Assembly: GCF_014635325.1 (NCBI RefSeq)
Contig: NZ_BMCT01000012.1
Span: forward strand, 100,792-164,791
Source: Azorhizobium oxalatiphilum
GTDB lineage: Bacteria; Pseudomonadota; Alphaproteobacteria; Rhizobiales; Xanthobacteraceae
Direction: 5' to 3'
Length of the DNA: 64,000 bases
Shown here piece by piece: positions 27,339 through 36,271 of this stretch. Position 1 is the stretch's first letter; each line of letters opens with the position of its first letter. The position numbers and the translations under genes are program-made. The notes beneath the pieces were generated by a model. That model ran no database searches, was not told the DNA's origin, and saw only the letters and a program-made list of their open reading frames with translations.

Positions 27339-28877
27339 TTGTCGACTGTCAAAGCGCCTTACGCTCCGCCTCGCGCACGCCGGAATGCCCGGGCCACGGT
27401 CCTGTTCCGTGCCGCGATGGGGAAGTTCAGCCGGTCGGCTGCCGTCGCCCTCGCGGTGACGGTGTGCGGAACGGGCACGCTGCAGAACGCGGTCGCCAAT
27501 GGCGATACGCGGACCCTGACCTTCGTGCATGCCCATACCGGCGAGCGTGGATCCTTCACCTTCAAGAAGGATGGCCGCTACGACACCGAGGTGCTCAAGA
27601 AGCTCAACTGGCTGCTGCGCGACTGGCGCCGCGACGAGCCGACGGAGATGGATCCGCATCTCTTCGACGTGCTTTGGGAAGTCTATCGCGACGTGGATGC
27701 CAGCCAGCCCATCAATGTCCTCGGCGGCTATCGCTCACCGGCCACCAATTCTATGCTCCGCTCGCGCTCCAAGGGGGTTGCGGAGTTCAGCCAGCACATG
27801 CGCGGCAAGGCGATGGACTTCTTCATCCCTGGCGTGAACCTGTCGGAGCTGCGGGAGGCCGGGCTGAAGCTGCAGCGTGGCGGCGTCGGCTTCTATCCCT
27901 CCTCTCATTTCGTCCACATGGATACCGGCAGCGTCCGCATGTGGCCGCGCATGAGCTATGCGGAGCTGGCCCGCGTGTTCCCCGATGGGAAGACGGTGCT
28001 CGTTCCCAGCAATGGCAAGCCCTTGCCGGGTTATCAGCAGGCGGTCGCGGAGCTTGAGGCGCGCGGCAGCGGCACGTCGGTCGAGGTTGCCGAAGCCCCG
28101 AGCGGCATGAAGGGCATTCGCAACTTCTTCGCCTCCCTGTTCAAGCCGGCGGCGGAAGAAACCGACGCGGGTGAAGAGGAGGGCGCGCGTCCCGAGCGCG
28201 AGACCCGCACCCAGGTGGCGAGCGCTGCTCCGGCGCGGTCGGCCCCCGCTCCGGTTCAGGCGGCGGCGGTTCCTCTGCCTCAGTCGCAGCCCGCCAAACC
28301 CGTCGTGACCGCACTGGCGGCGAGGCCGCTTCCGGCGGCGCGTCCGGCGGAACTGGCTGCGGCGGCCATGGTGACTGCGCAGGCGGTGAATGCCCCGCTC
28401 GCGCCACTTCCGCTCAAGCGGCCGGAGACGCCCGTGCAGCAGATGGCGAGCCTGCAGGCGCCGGGCGTGCCGCTGCCGCCCCTGATCACGCGTGGCACCA
28501 GCGCGGCGCAGGCAGAGAGCAACCATTCCGTGCTTGGCTATGCGGCCGTCGGCGACGTGGCCGGCGCCATGCCCATGAATGCGGGCATGGCCGCTGCGCC
28601 CCAGCCGAAGCTGCGCACTGCCGGCCGTACCAGCGAGATCCCCTTCGGCCCGGTGTTCCGCACGTCGACCATGAGCGGGGAAGCCTATATGCGGATGCCC
28701 GAGGGTCGCGTGTTCACAGCCTTCATGACCGCACCGCGTGAAGTGGTGGCGTCGGGCTTTGGCGGCGATCCGAACAACGGGCTGTCGGCCTCCAGCTTCA
28801 GCGGCGAGGCCATCGCAACCTTGCCGACCTATGTCTTCCCCGCGCCGACGGTGCGCCTGACGCAGCGTCTGCAGTGA
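27339..28877 (+). CDS. DUF882 / M15-like murein endopeptidase (YcbK/MepK-like)
   Basis: 512 residues, probably periplasmic. The catalytic part (about residues 55-205) has the DUF882 signature KLNWLLRDWRRDEPTEMDP, the zinc-ligand motif SQHMRGKAMDF (His and Asp) and the second motif SSHFVHMDTG (His). MepK of E. coli cleaves 3-3 and D,D cross-links, so this would oppose the upstream transpeptidase. The C-terminal about 300 residues are Ala/Pro-rich with no recognised domain, about twice the usual family length. The start is uncertain: TTG 27339 keeps a basic leader, ATG 27417 would begin just before the hydrophobic segment AAVALAVTVCGTGT. Confidence 0.85.
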   Translation: MSTVKAPYAPPRARRNARATVLFRAAMGKFSRSAAVALAVTVCGTGTLQNAVANGDTRTLTFVHAHTGERGSFTFKKDGRYDTEVLKKLNWLLRDWRRDEPTEMDPHLFDVLWEVYRDVDASQPINVLGGYRSPATNSMLRSRSKGVAEFSQHMRGKAMDFFIPGVNLSELREAGLKLQRGGVGFYPSSHFVHMDTGSVRMWPRMSYAELARVFPDGKTVLVPSNGKPLPGYQQAVAELEARGSGTSVEVAEAPSGMKGIRNFFASLFKPAAEETDAGEEEGARPERETRTQVASAAPARSAPAPVQAAAVPLPQSQPAKPVVTALAARPLPAARPAELAAAAMVTAQAVNAPLAPLPLKRPETPVQQMASLQAPGVPLPPLITRGTSAAQAESNHSVLGYAAVGDVAGAMPMNAGMAAAPQPKLRTAGRTSEIPFGPVFRTSTMSGEAYMRMPEGRVFTAFMTAPREVVASGFGGDPNNGLSASSFSGEAIATLPTYVFPAPTVRLTQRLQ

Positions 28878-28909
28878 GTTGGCGCGGCCTGACCGTCTGA
28901 GGGATGCCT

Positions 28910-28951
28910 AAGAAAAACCCGCCGGAGCGTGATGCGCCGGCGGGTTTTTTT
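28910..28951. terminator. Bidirectional terminator
   Basis: An 11-bp stem (28915-28925 with 28937-28947) flanked by a T run on the plus strand and an A run on the other side, serving both the DUF882 gene and the convergent gapR gene. Confidence 0.88.
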
Positions 28952-28986
28952 ATACGGACATGGGCTGGAGCCGAGAGCTTGTGGCC

Positions 28987-29241
28987 TCAGGCGAGGCCGA
29001 GGGCCTGCATATAGAGTTCCAGGATGGCTTCCTGCTCCTGACGCTCCTGGGCATCCTGGCGGCGGATCTGCACGATCTTGCGCACCGCCTTGGCCTCGAA
29101 GCCGCGGGCCTTCAGCTCCGCATAGACGTCCTTGATGTCGTCCGCGATCGCCTTCTTTTCTTCCTCGAGACGCTCGATGCGCTCGACGAACTGCCGCAGC
29201 TCGTCGGCGGCGACCCCGGTATCAGCAACGTCTGCCGTCAT
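28987..29241 (-). CDS. GapR family DNA-binding protein (DUF2312)
   Basis: 84-residue chromosome-structuring protein. The whole sequence fits the family: an N-terminal helix [35 protein letters not shown], the basic [13 protein letters not shown] and the acidic tail [17 protein letters not shown]. In Caulobacter, GapR clamps overtwisted, AT-rich DNA and helps topoisomerases. A start at 29241 or the adjacent ATG at 29244 both have AGGAG upstream; the longer frame to 29358 is not needed. Other cell-cycle genes (ccrM, a dciA-like gene) lie in the same window but are not linked. Confidence 0.92.
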   Translation of the reverse strand: MTADVADTGVAADELRQFVERIERLEEEKKAIADDIKDVYAELKARGFEAKAVRKIVQIRRQDAQERQEQEAILELYMQALGLA

Positions 29242-29505
29242 CATTTCACTCCTGCTCGGCGCCATGCGAGCCCTGCGCACCTCATGGGTGCTGAATTTCG
29301 TCCTGCGCTCCTCCGCGAAGGGCTGCCGTCCACGGGGTGGACTGGCGGCAGTGCGCACCGGGAGAGCACCGCGCCTTCATCGGGCGGGTTCTCTACCTGT
29401 TCCAGAAGGCGAGGATAGAGGCGGCATTGCGTACGCCGCGTCAAGGAGCCTTCCCCGCAATCCACCTTTGCACAGGCTGAAGTTTTGCTGGTTAAGGGTT
29501 TTCGT

Positions 29506-29826
29506 TCAATGCTGCGGCTTGGAGGTCTCAAACGCCGCCTTCTGCTCGGCGGTGGCTTCGCTCTGGTACTTCGCCTTCCAGTCCTCATAGGGCATGCCGT
29601 AGACCGTTTCGCGGCTCTGATCCTTGCTCACCGGCAGCCCCGCTTCCTGCGCGGCGTCCAGATACCAGTTGGACAGGCAGTTGCGGCAGAAGCCGGCGAG
29701 ATTCATGAGGTCGATGTTCTGCACGTCGGTGCGGTTGCCGAGGTGGGCCACCAGACGGCGGAACACGGCGGCTTCGAGGCGGATGCGCTCGTCTTCGGTG
29801 AGGGCAGCGGCGGTCGGGTTGGTCAT
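29506..29826 (-). CDS. DUF1244 family protein
   Basis: 106-residue small helical protein of the DUF1244 family, found almost only in proteobacteria. The hallmark IDLMNLAGFCRNCLSNWY with its paired cysteines is present, preceded by RLEAAVFRRLVAHLGNRTDVQN and followed by GMPYEDWKAKYQ. The C-x-x-C could bind metal. Function unknown. ATG 29826 is used because the longer frame to 29940 adds residues unlike the family. It stands alone downstream of nothing on its strand. Confidence 0.9.
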   Translation of the reverse strand: MTNPTAAALTEDERIRLEAAVFRRLVAHLGNRTDVQNIDLMNLAGFCRNCLSNWYLDAAQEAGLPVSKDQSRETVYGMPYEDWKAKYQSEATAEQKAAFETSKPQH

Positions 29827-30041
29827 GTCCTGTGCTCCTTGGCGTGGCAGAGCACGGATGCCGTGCGGGGCCGGGTGCGAGATCATATGCCGTCCCGGCC
29901 ATGTGGCGTCGTTTGGGCTTTCATGCAAGTTTGCCGGCATCGCGGACCATCCGCCCCGAATCCCTCCTGCCCTGGTTGCCTCTCCTTCATGGCGTCGAAG
30001 CCTTTCCCTGCGGTCCTTTCCCCCGCCATTCCCGCCGGGGC

Positions 30042-30953
30042 ATGCCCGTGACCGCCCAGTCGTCCGATCAGATGAAGCTTGCCGCCGGCATCCTCGCGCT
30101 CGTCGCGGGGGCGCTGGCCATGGGCGCTTCGGTACTGTTCGTGCGGCTCGCCGACGTGGGGCCGTTTGCCAGCGCCTTTTGGCGCACGGCTCTGGCGCTG
30201 CCGTTCCTGCTGGTCTGGGCGTTGGCTGAGCAGGGGCGGCGCCTGCCCATGCCGGATCGTGCCTCGATCCTCGCCGGCCTGTTCTTTGCTGGCGATCTCA
30301 TCTTCTGGCATCTCGCCATTCTGGGCACCACGGTGGCCAATGCGGCCGTGCTCGCCACCACCTCGCCCATCTGGGTGGCGCTCTATGCCTTCCTGGTTCT
30401 GAAGGAGAAGCTGACGTGGCCCTTGGCTTCGGGCCTGTTGCTGTGCGTGGCAGGGACGCTGGCTCTCATTGGAGACAGCTGGCATTTCGCGCCGGAGAAG
30501 CTGGCCGGCGATGCGGCGGGTCTGGTCACGGCCATGTTCTTCGCAGCCTATTTCCTGTCCGTCCGCGTTGCCCGCCGCAGCTTTGGCGCGGGGCTTGTGA
30601 CCTTCCTGTCCACCGCCATCACCAGCGTAGCCCTGCTCATTGTTGCCCTGATCATGGAGCCGACGCTGATGCCTGCCACCTTGTCTGGCGCGGCCGCGCT
30701 GCTGGCGCTGGCCATCGTCAGCCAGGTGGCGGGGCAGGGGCTGATGGCGGTGGGGCTCTCCGTGGTGCCGCCGGTGTTCGGTGCGCTGGTGTTCTTTCTG
30801 GAGGTGGTGTCCGCCGCCGGGCTCGGCTGGCTGGTGCTGGGCGAGCATCTCGGCCTGTTGCAAGGGGTAGGCGCTGCGTTGATCATCGGCGGCCTGCTGC
30901 TGGCCCGCCCGCGCCGGAAGGCGCCAGTCGTGCCGGAGGCGGGCTTGCCGTGA
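30042..30953 (+). CDS. DMT superfamily (EamA) transporter
   Basis: 303-residue inner-membrane exporter with ten hydrophobic segments in two EamA repeats, of the drug/metabolite transporter superfamily. Seen: ALAMGASVLFVRLADVGPF at the start, the conserved FFAGDLIFWHLAILGTT between helices 2 and 4, and the second repeat around AGLVTAMFFAAYFLSVR and VLGEHLGLLQGVGAALIIGG. Substrate unknown. ATG 30042 lies where the hydrophobic start is expected, with a weak GGGG site; ATG 30072 is possible. Confidence 0.9.
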   Translation: MPVTAQSSDQMKLAAGILALVAGALAMGASVLFVRLADVGPFASAFWRTALALPFLLVWALAEQGRRLPMPDRASILAGLFFAGDLIFWHLAILGTTVANAAVLATTSPIWVALYAFLVLKEKLTWPLASGLLLCVAGTLALIGDSWHFAPEKLAGDAAGLVTAMFFAAYFLSVRVARRSFGAGLVTFLSTAITSVALLIVALIMEPTLMPATLSGAAALLALAIVSQVAGQGLMAVGLSVVPPVFGALVFFLEVVSAAGLGWLVLGEHLGLLQGVGAALIIGGLLLARPRRKAPVVPEAGLP

Positions 30954-31083
30954 GTCGCGCCGCTGGTGTCGCCTCGCTCATGCCGCGATCCCAACCGACA
31001 AGGACTTTGAAGGCCTTGGCCAGTCTTGCACGGACCCGCCGCACGTTGACGGTGGGGCCTGACGAGGGCACACAAACAGATTG

Positions 31084-31656
31084 ATGGTGTCAGCAGCTTC
31101 TAAGCCGCATTCCGGCCTGATCCGATTCTTCCGCCGCGCCCTTATGGGGGGCGCCGTGCTCGTGGCTGCGAGCGTGACGGCGGGTCTGTTCTCCATCGCC
31201 GCGGCGACCCCGGCCGCTGCGGACTTCCGCCTGTGCAACCGCACCCAGAGCCGGGTTGGCGTGGCCATCGGCTACAAGGAGGGCGACGGTTGGGCCACGG
31301 AGGGCTGGTGGAACGTCTCTGCCAATAGCTGCGAGACCCTGCTGCGCGGCGACCTCGTGGCCCGATTCTATTATCTCTACGCCGTCGACTATGATCAGGG
31401 TGGAGAGTGGTCCGGCAAGGCCTTCATGTGCACGCGCGACAAGGAGTTCACGATCCGCGGGGTCGAGGACTGCCTGGCGCGCGGCTTCGACCGCACCGGC
31501 TTCCTTGAGGTGGACACCAAGGAGCAGAAGGGCTGGACCGTTCAGCTTACGGAAAGCAACCAGAGCGCGGCGCGCGTCACGTCCGGCACGACGCCGGCGG
31601 CTTCGCCCATGCCGGTGCCGACCCCTGCTCCCGCCCTGCGCGGCAGAAGTCAGTAA
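31084..31656 (+). CDS. DUF1036 family exported protein
   Basis: 190-residue secreted protein with a signal peptide (LMGGAVLVAASVTAGLFSIAAATPAAA, cleavage near residue 47) and a DUF1036 domain: FRLCNRTQSRVGVAIGYKEG, then GWWNVSANSCETLLRG and YYLYAVDYD, with four conserved cysteines that probably form disulfides. A proline/alanine-rich tail ends the protein. Function unknown; the family is restricted to alphaproteobacteria and a few relatives. The start is the ATG at 31084; a TTG directly before it would only add one residue. Confidence 0.88.
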   Translation: MVSAASKPHSGLIRFFRRALMGGAVLVAASVTAGLFSIAAATPAAADFRLCNRTQSRVGVAIGYKEGDGWATEGWWNVSANSCETLLRGDLVARFYYLYAVDYDQGGEWSGKAFMCTRDKEFTIRGVEDCLARGFDRTGFLEVDTKEQKGWTVQLTESNQSAARVTSGTTPAASPMPVPTPAPALRGRSQ

Positions 31657-31689
31657 GACGCTGAACGCGGCCGAGGCGCGTTTCCCAAT

Positions 31690-32427
31690 TCAGATGCCCC
31701 GCCCGTCCACCTTCACCGCCAGCTGACCCTCCAGCTCCTTGGCGGAGGCGAGGTGCGGATTGACGGCCAGCGCCTTGCGCACGGCCTCCAGCGCCCGGGG
31801 CTCGTCGCCCAACTCGCGCAGGATCATGGCGAAGCCCATGAGCATGGTGGTGTGGCGCGGCTCGCGGGCCAACACTTCACGGATGTCGGCGAGCGCCGCC
31901 GTATAATCATCCTGCAGATAATAGATGGTGGCGCGACGGCTGAAGCCGGCGACCGAGTCGGGCTCGATCTCCACCACCTGATCCAGCAGCGCCAGCGAAA
32001 GATCATATTTCTTGGCTTCCGCCGCCGCATTGGCGCGGGCCATCAGCAGGTCGCCGGCGGTGCTGTTGGTTTCCGAGAGCAGTGCATCCAGCCGATCCGC
32101 CACCGCGCTGGCGCTGGATTCGTCGGGCGCGAGCTTCAGTGCTTCGAAGAGAGCATCCAGCTGGGTGCGCTTGTCGCGGGGAAGTTTTGCGCGAGCCGTG
32201 GTTTCGCCGGGTGCGCGGGATTCATCCTTTGGCGCGGCGTCGGCCTTTGGCGGGGCTGTCCGGGGGGAATCCTGCCGTTGCAGATCCTGCTTCGGCGTAC
32301 CGGGCACGGGGCCAGTCACCTGCGCATGTGAGGCGCCGATACTGCCGGCGGTGAGCGCCAACGACAAAAGCCCCGCTGCACAGGCAGTGAGGCTACGACG
32401 TCCGAGGATGAAGCCGGAAAGGATCAT
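31690..32427 (-). CDS. Exported tetratricopeptide-repeat protein
   Basis: About 245 residues. A signal peptide (SLTACAAGLLSLALTAGSIGASHAQ) leads to a charged Pro/Ala/Lys/Asp-rich spacer and then tandem TPR units from about residue 130 to the end (GDLLMARANAAAEAKKYDLSL, DSVAGFSRRATIYYLQDDYT, RHTTMLMGFAMILRELGDEP). Such scaffolds mediate protein contacts in the periplasm. ATG 32427 starts the signal peptide; the longer frame to 32520 is not required. No partner gene is evident; rpmJ follows upstream on the same strand. Confidence 0.82.
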   Translation of the reverse strand: MILSGFILGRRSLTACAAGLLSLALTAGSIGASHAQVTGPVPGTPKQDLQRQDSPRTAPPKADAAPKDESRAPGETTARAKLPRDKRTQLDALFEALKLAPDESSASAVADRLDALLSETNSTAGDLLMARANAAAEAKKYDLSLALLDQVVEIEPDSVAGFSRRATIYYLQDDYTAALADIREVLAREPRHTTMLMGFAMILRELGDEPRALEAVRKALAVNPHLASAKELEGQLAVKVDGRGI

Positions 32428-32524
32428 CGGCGGAGTGTCGGGCGCGCTATGGCGCCCGTCAACCGCTCCGTCGCGCGAGGCACGCAACGGTGATCGCGCC
32501 GCGTGTGCGGCGCGAGTCAAAAAC

Positions 32525-32650
32525 TCAACCCTGGCGAGCCTTGTAGCGCTTCTGGGTCTTGTTGATGATGTACATGCGGCCCTTGCGGCGCACGAGACGG
32601 TTGTCGCGATGACGGCCGAGCAGGGACTTGAGCGAGTTGCGGATCTTCAT
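32525..32650 (-). CDS. rpmJ: 50S ribosomal protein L36, zinc-free form
   Basis: 41-residue ribosomal protein L36: [20 protein letters not shown], then [21 protein letters not shown]. The CxxC...CxxxxH zinc ribbon of the primary L36 is missing, so this is the C-minus (type B) form, which in several bacteria replaces the zinc form under zinc limitation but is the only copy in many alphaproteobacteria. ATG 32650 has GAAGG upstream; the longer frame to 32752 is not real. Confidence 0.95.
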   Translation of the reverse strand: MKIRNSLKSLLGRHRDNRLVRRKGRMYIINKTQKRYKARQG

Positions 32651-32780
32651 GACACTTGCCTTCGGCCGACCGCGGCGCGCTTGACCGCGCGGCTCATCGG
32701 ACCATTTGATGGAACGGAGCCGCCTGATACGGGGCCGGGCGCCGGATGTCAATTGCCGGTGGCCATGGAGTTGAGCATTT

Positions 32781-34139
32781 TCAGAGTCCCGCGGCTTTCA
32801 GGGCCGTGCTCTGACGCTCGGTGACGCCAGCCTCGGAGAAGCCGGCGACTGCCTCCTCGAACAGCCCATGGAAATTCAGTTCCGCCTTCAGATGCAGGAA
32901 GACGGCGCCGAGGCCGATGGCGGCGCGATCCATGAAGACGAACTCGCGCGGCACCGTCACCGGTCCGAGGCGCTTCAGGGCGGTGTGCACCTGAAAAGCC
33001 TCGCGGCGGCCGTACTGGCCTGGCTCGACCCCATCGGCAATGGTGCGCACCCGGTCATCCAGCAGCGGGCCGTAGATGAAGCGGGCCCAGATGTTCAAAA
33101 CCTCGATCAGCTCGCGGTTGAGCCCCTTGAAGCCCCACGTTTCATAGGCATGGACCACGCGGGCGTCGTCCCCGGTCTGGAGGCCCCTGTAGAGGTCCAC
33201 TACGCCGGCCACGAAGCGTGGCGGGAAGATGCGGATGCAACCATAATCCAGCAGGTTGATGCCCTGTGGCGCCCCGGCCTCATCCGTGAAGACGGTGTAG
33301 TTGCCCAGATGCGGGTCGCCATGGATGACACCATACTGGCTGAACGGCACCCACCATGCGGTGAACATGGCCTGCGCCAGCCGATTGCGCTCCTCGAGGC
33401 TGTGGTCCGTGAAGCCGAGGATCTTGGCGCCTTCCAGCCATTGCAGGGTGAGCAGCCGGCCGGTGGAGAGATCCTCGCGCACATGGGGCACGCGGACGCT
33501 GTTGTGATCCTTCAGGATGTGGGCATAGAGGGCGGCGTGCTTGGCCTCGCGGCGATAGTCCAGTTCCTCGCGCACACGCTCGCCGATCTCGGTGGCGATC
33601 TCGCGGGTGTCGATGGCCGGGTCCATGCGCCGGTGCAGGGAGAACAGCACGTCGAGCTGGCTGAGATCGGCCTCAACGGCGGCCTGCATATCCGGATATT
33701 GCAGCTTGCAGGCCAGATGCTCGCCATCCAGCGCCACCGCCTTGTGTACCTGCCCCAGTGAGGCGGCGGCGGCTGGCTTGTGCTCGAAGGATGCGAAGCG
33801 CGTTTCCCAGTCGCGTCCCAGCTCGGCCATCATGCGGCGGCGTACGAACGCCCAGCCCATGGGCGGCGCATCGCTCTGCAGCTTTTGCAGCTCGGTGGCA
33901 TAGTCGGGGGGCAGCACGTCCGGAATGGTGGCCATGAGCTGGGCCACCTTCATCAGTGGTCCCTTCAGGCCGCCCAATGCGGAGGCAAGCGCCGCCGCAT
34001 TGCCTGTTCCCGCTCCTCCCAGCAGCCTCGCCCCGGCGATGCGGGCGGCGACCCCGCCCACATTGGCTCCGACACGGGCATAGCGCGCCGCGCGGGCGGA
34101 GAAGCGGTTGCGTTCGGCATCACGGGGGGTATCGGACAT
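32781..34139 (-). CDS. ABC1/UbiB/AarF family atypical kinase
   Basis: 452-residue atypical protein-kinase-like protein; relatives act in ubiquinone synthesis or as membrane-associated ATPases. Seen: the N-terminal extension [21 protein letters not shown], where the family has K-x-G-Q (here K-V-A-Q, one substitution), the alanine-rich loop [10 protein letters not shown], the lysine in LACKLQYPD, and the catalytic [12 protein letters not shown] and metal-binding [10 protein letters not shown]. Length is normal. It precedes a small membrane protein gene in the opposite reading order on the same strand, 40 nt away, so the two may be co-transcribed. Confidence 0.9.
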   Translation of the reverse strand: MSDTPRDAERNRFSARAARYARVGANVGGVAARIAGARLLGGAGTGNAAALASALGGLKGPLMKVAQLMATIPDVLPPDYATELQKLQSDAPPMGWAFVRRRMMAELGRDWETRFASFEHKPAAAASLGQVHKAVALDGEHLACKLQYPDMQAAVEADLSQLDVLFSLHRRMDPAIDTREIATEIGERVREELDYRREAKHAALYAHILKDHNSVRVPHVREDLSTGRLLTLQWLEGAKILGFTDHSLEERNRLAQAMFTAWWVPFSQYGVIHGDPHLGNYTVFTDEAGAPQGINLLDYGCIRIFPPRFVAGVVDLYRGLQTGDDARVVHAYETWGFKGLNRELIEVLNIWARFIYGPLLDDRVRTIADGVEPGQYGRREAFQVHTALKRLGPVTVPREFVFMDRAAIGLGAVFLHLKAELNFHGLFEEAVAGFSEAGVTERQSTALKAAGL

Positions 34140-34179
34140 GGCACGCCTTCACTTTGCGCCGGCCCCGCCGCTTCGCATC

Positions 34180-34680
34180 TCATTCGTCGATCACGTCCCG
34201 CGCCGCGCGCCGGGTGATCGCCAGAAGGATGAACAACGCCAGTGGGGTCAGAACGTCAGTATAGAGAATGGGGCCGGCATTGCCCGGTGCAAGGTTGCCT
34301 GTCAGGTACATCTGATAGATGTGGCCGGCGGCCGCACCCAGCAGGAAGACGCCCGTGACCAGGGAGACGCCGAGGCGGTAGCCCCAGTCGCGATAGACAT
34401 AGCCAATGAGGCCGGCGATGCCGATGCCGAGATTTGCAAGCCCCACTTCGGTCTGGAAGGGGCTCGGTGCCCAGCCGATAGCGGCAGCGGCCTGATTGGC
34501 GAAGACGATATGGCCCAGTGCTGCCCACAGGCCGAGAAGGCCGACTGGGAACAGCAGCAGCTCGGCCAGAAGCCGCTCGCATATGAACGGGAAATTGCGC
34601 CATTGATGCGCCCGCTGGATCGAGAAAGTCGCTGAAAACAGCGCCAGAGCCCAGGCGAGAATCGGAAACCAGACCACCAT
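34180..34680 (-). CDS. Small integral membrane protein (DUF6790-like)
   Basis: 166 residues, four or five hydrophobic segments beginning at once (VVWFPILAWALALFSATF). The stretch FANQAAAAIGWAPSPFQTEVG is a conserved signature I associate with a DUF6790-like family. Start chosen at ATG 34680, which has a GGGGGA site 4-5 nt upstream; the frame runs open to 34863 without support. Function unknown. It lies 40 nt before the ABC1 kinase gene, probably one transcript. Confidence 0.72.
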   Translation of the reverse strand: MVVWFPILAWALALFSATFSIQRAHQWRNFPFICERLLAELLLFPVGLLGLWAALGHIVFANQAAAAIGWAPSPFQTEVGLANLGIGIAGLIGYVYRDWGYRLGVSLVTGVFLLGAAAGHIYQMYLTGNLAPGNAGPILYTDVLTPLALFILLAITRRAARDVIDE

Positions 34681-34841
34681 GACATCCCCCATTGCCGATG
34701 TTGGCGAACGACCGTTCCGTTCTGTGTCATAGCACCGTTGCGCGAGCCTCGCCTTGGGCATCCGGCGCTTGCTCTCCCGCCGGGGCGGCCCTACACCTCG
34801 GGAGGTCGCAGCGGGCGACCGATCGAACCCTTCTGGTTGTG

Positions 34842-35219
34842 ATGAGCGATTTCGGCACGGCAATGCGGACCTGCGGGCGGTGGTTGCTCCACGTCACGCT
34901 GGCCTATGTGCTGCTGTGCCAGCTTGTGCTGTCCGGCATCGCCGTCACCCAGCATGCGGTGGCGGCCACCACCGGCACGTTGTGCGAAGGCAGCGCACAG
35001 ACGGGCGGCAGCGGCGATGACGGGCGGCATGATGCTTTGTGCTGCACCCTCGGCTGCACTGCGTCCGCAGGGCCCGCGTTGCTGGGGCCGCCTGATCCCG
35101 TAGCGTTTCGACCGCCGCTTGTGGAGGCCATCGGTACGGGTCGTCCGGGCATAAGCGTGCCGGTCGATGGCGGCGTGTTTCTCTCCTTCACCGCTCGGGC
35201 ACCTCCGGCGCGCGGCTGA
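34842..35219 (+). CDS. Small DUF2946-like membrane/exported protein next to copper genes
   Basis: 125-residue protein with one N-terminal hydrophobic segment (LLHVTLAYVLLCQLVLSGIAV) and a cysteine/histidine cluster HDALCCTLGC in the middle that could bind metal. The layout resembles DUF2946 proteins found beside periplasmic copper-handling genes. It lies 48 nt upstream of the DUF1775-PCuAC fusion gene, probably in one operon. The frame is open to 34692, but ATG 34842 places the hydrophobic segment near the N-terminus. Confidence 0.6.
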   Translation: MSDFGTAMRTCGRWLLHVTLAYVLLCQLVLSGIAVTQHAVAATTGTLCEGSAQTGGSGDDGRHDALCCTLGCTASAGPALLGPPDPVAFRPPLVEAIGTGRPGISVPVDGGVFLSFTARAPPARG

Positions 35220-35267
35220 ACCTGCGCTACCCCGGAAATCCCATCTTGCCGTTTAAGGAGACGACCC

Positions 35268-36257
35268 ATGTCTCGCACTCTCGTGCTGTCCCGTACTTTT
35301 GCGCGCCCGCTTGCCGTGGCGCTGTTTTCCCTCGTCGCCGGTTCCGCCTCGGCCCATATCGTGCTGGAGCAGAAGACCGCCCAGCCGGGCAGCTCTTACA
35401 AGGGCACGCTGCGCGTGACCCATGGCTGCGGCGAGAGCGCCACCACCGCGCTCAGGGTCACGATCCCCGAGGGGGTGGTGGGCGTGCGGCCTCAGCCCAA
35501 GGCGGGCTGGACCATCGCTCTGGAAAGCGGGCCATACGCCAAGGCCTATCCCATGATGCACGGCAAGCCGGCGACCGAAGGGGTGAAGACCATCACCTGG
35601 TCCGGCGGCAATCTGCCGAATGCCTATTATGACGAGTTCGTCTTCGTCGCGTCCCTGTCGGCGGATGTGGCCGGCAAGGCACTGGCCTTTCCCGTGCTGC
35701 AGACTTGCGAGAACGGGTCGGCCGACTGGGCCGAGGCTACCGTCGAGGGCCAGCCGGTGCCGTCCCATCCCGCGCCGGTGCTGAAGGTGGCTGCCGCCTC
35801 TTCCGCCCCGATGGCGGGAATGGGTTCGGCTGCGGTGAAGGTGGGCGACATCCAGATCGACCTGCCCTGGATGCGCGCCACCCCCGGCGGCGCCAAGGTG
35901 GCGGGTGGCTATCTGAAGCTCACCAACACCGGCTCTGCCCCGGACAAGCTGGTCTCTATCGCCACCGACATCGCCGGCAAGGCGGAAGTGCATGAGATGA
36001 GCATGGCCAACGGCGTCATGACCATGCGCGCGGTGAGCGGCGGCCTTGAACTGGCTCCGGGCAAGAGCGTGGAACTGGCCCCCGGCGGCTTCCATCTGAT
36101 GATGATGGATCTCAAGCGCCCGCTGAAGGAAGGCGACAAGGTGCAGGCTACGCTGGTGTTCGAGAAGGCCGGCAAGGTGGACGTCACCTTCCCGGTGCGC
36201 GGCATCGGCGCGGGGGCGCCTGCGGCTGGTGGTGCCATGGGTGAGCACCAGCACTGA
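35268..36257 (+). CDS. YcnI (DUF1775) – PCuAC copper chaperone fusion protein
   Basis: 329-residue periplasmic protein fusing two copper domains. The signal peptide should be cut at SASA/HIVLEQ, exposing an N-terminal histidine as in YcnI proteins, which bind Cu(II) through that amino terminus. Residues about 30-170 are DUF1775. From about 185 to 315 is a PCuAC (DUF461) domain with the H-x-M / M-x-M ligands in AEVHEMSMANGVMTMR and GGFHLMMMDL, which in relatives delivers Cu(I) to cytochrome oxidase. The C-terminus ends GEHQH. It follows the DUF2946-like gene and has AAGGAG before its ATG. Copper delivery to the aa3 oxidase is inferred. Confidence 0.9.
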   Translation: MSRTLVLSRTFARPLAVALFSLVAGSASAHIVLEQKTAQPGSSYKGTLRVTHGCGESATTALRVTIPEGVVGVRPQPKAGWTIALESGPYAKAYPMMHGKPATEGVKTITWSGGNLPNAYYDEFVFVASLSADVAGKALAFPVLQTCENGSADWAEATVEGQPVPSHPAPVLKVAAASSAPMAGMGSAAVKVGDIQIDLPWMRATPGGAKVAGGYLKLTNTGSAPDKLVSIATDIAGKAEVHEMSMANGVMTMRAVSGGLELAPGKSVELAPGGFHLMMMDLKRPLKEGDKVQATLVFEKAGKVDVTFPVRGIGAGAPAAGGAMGEHQH

Positions 36258-36271
36258 GGAAGGCTGAAGCC

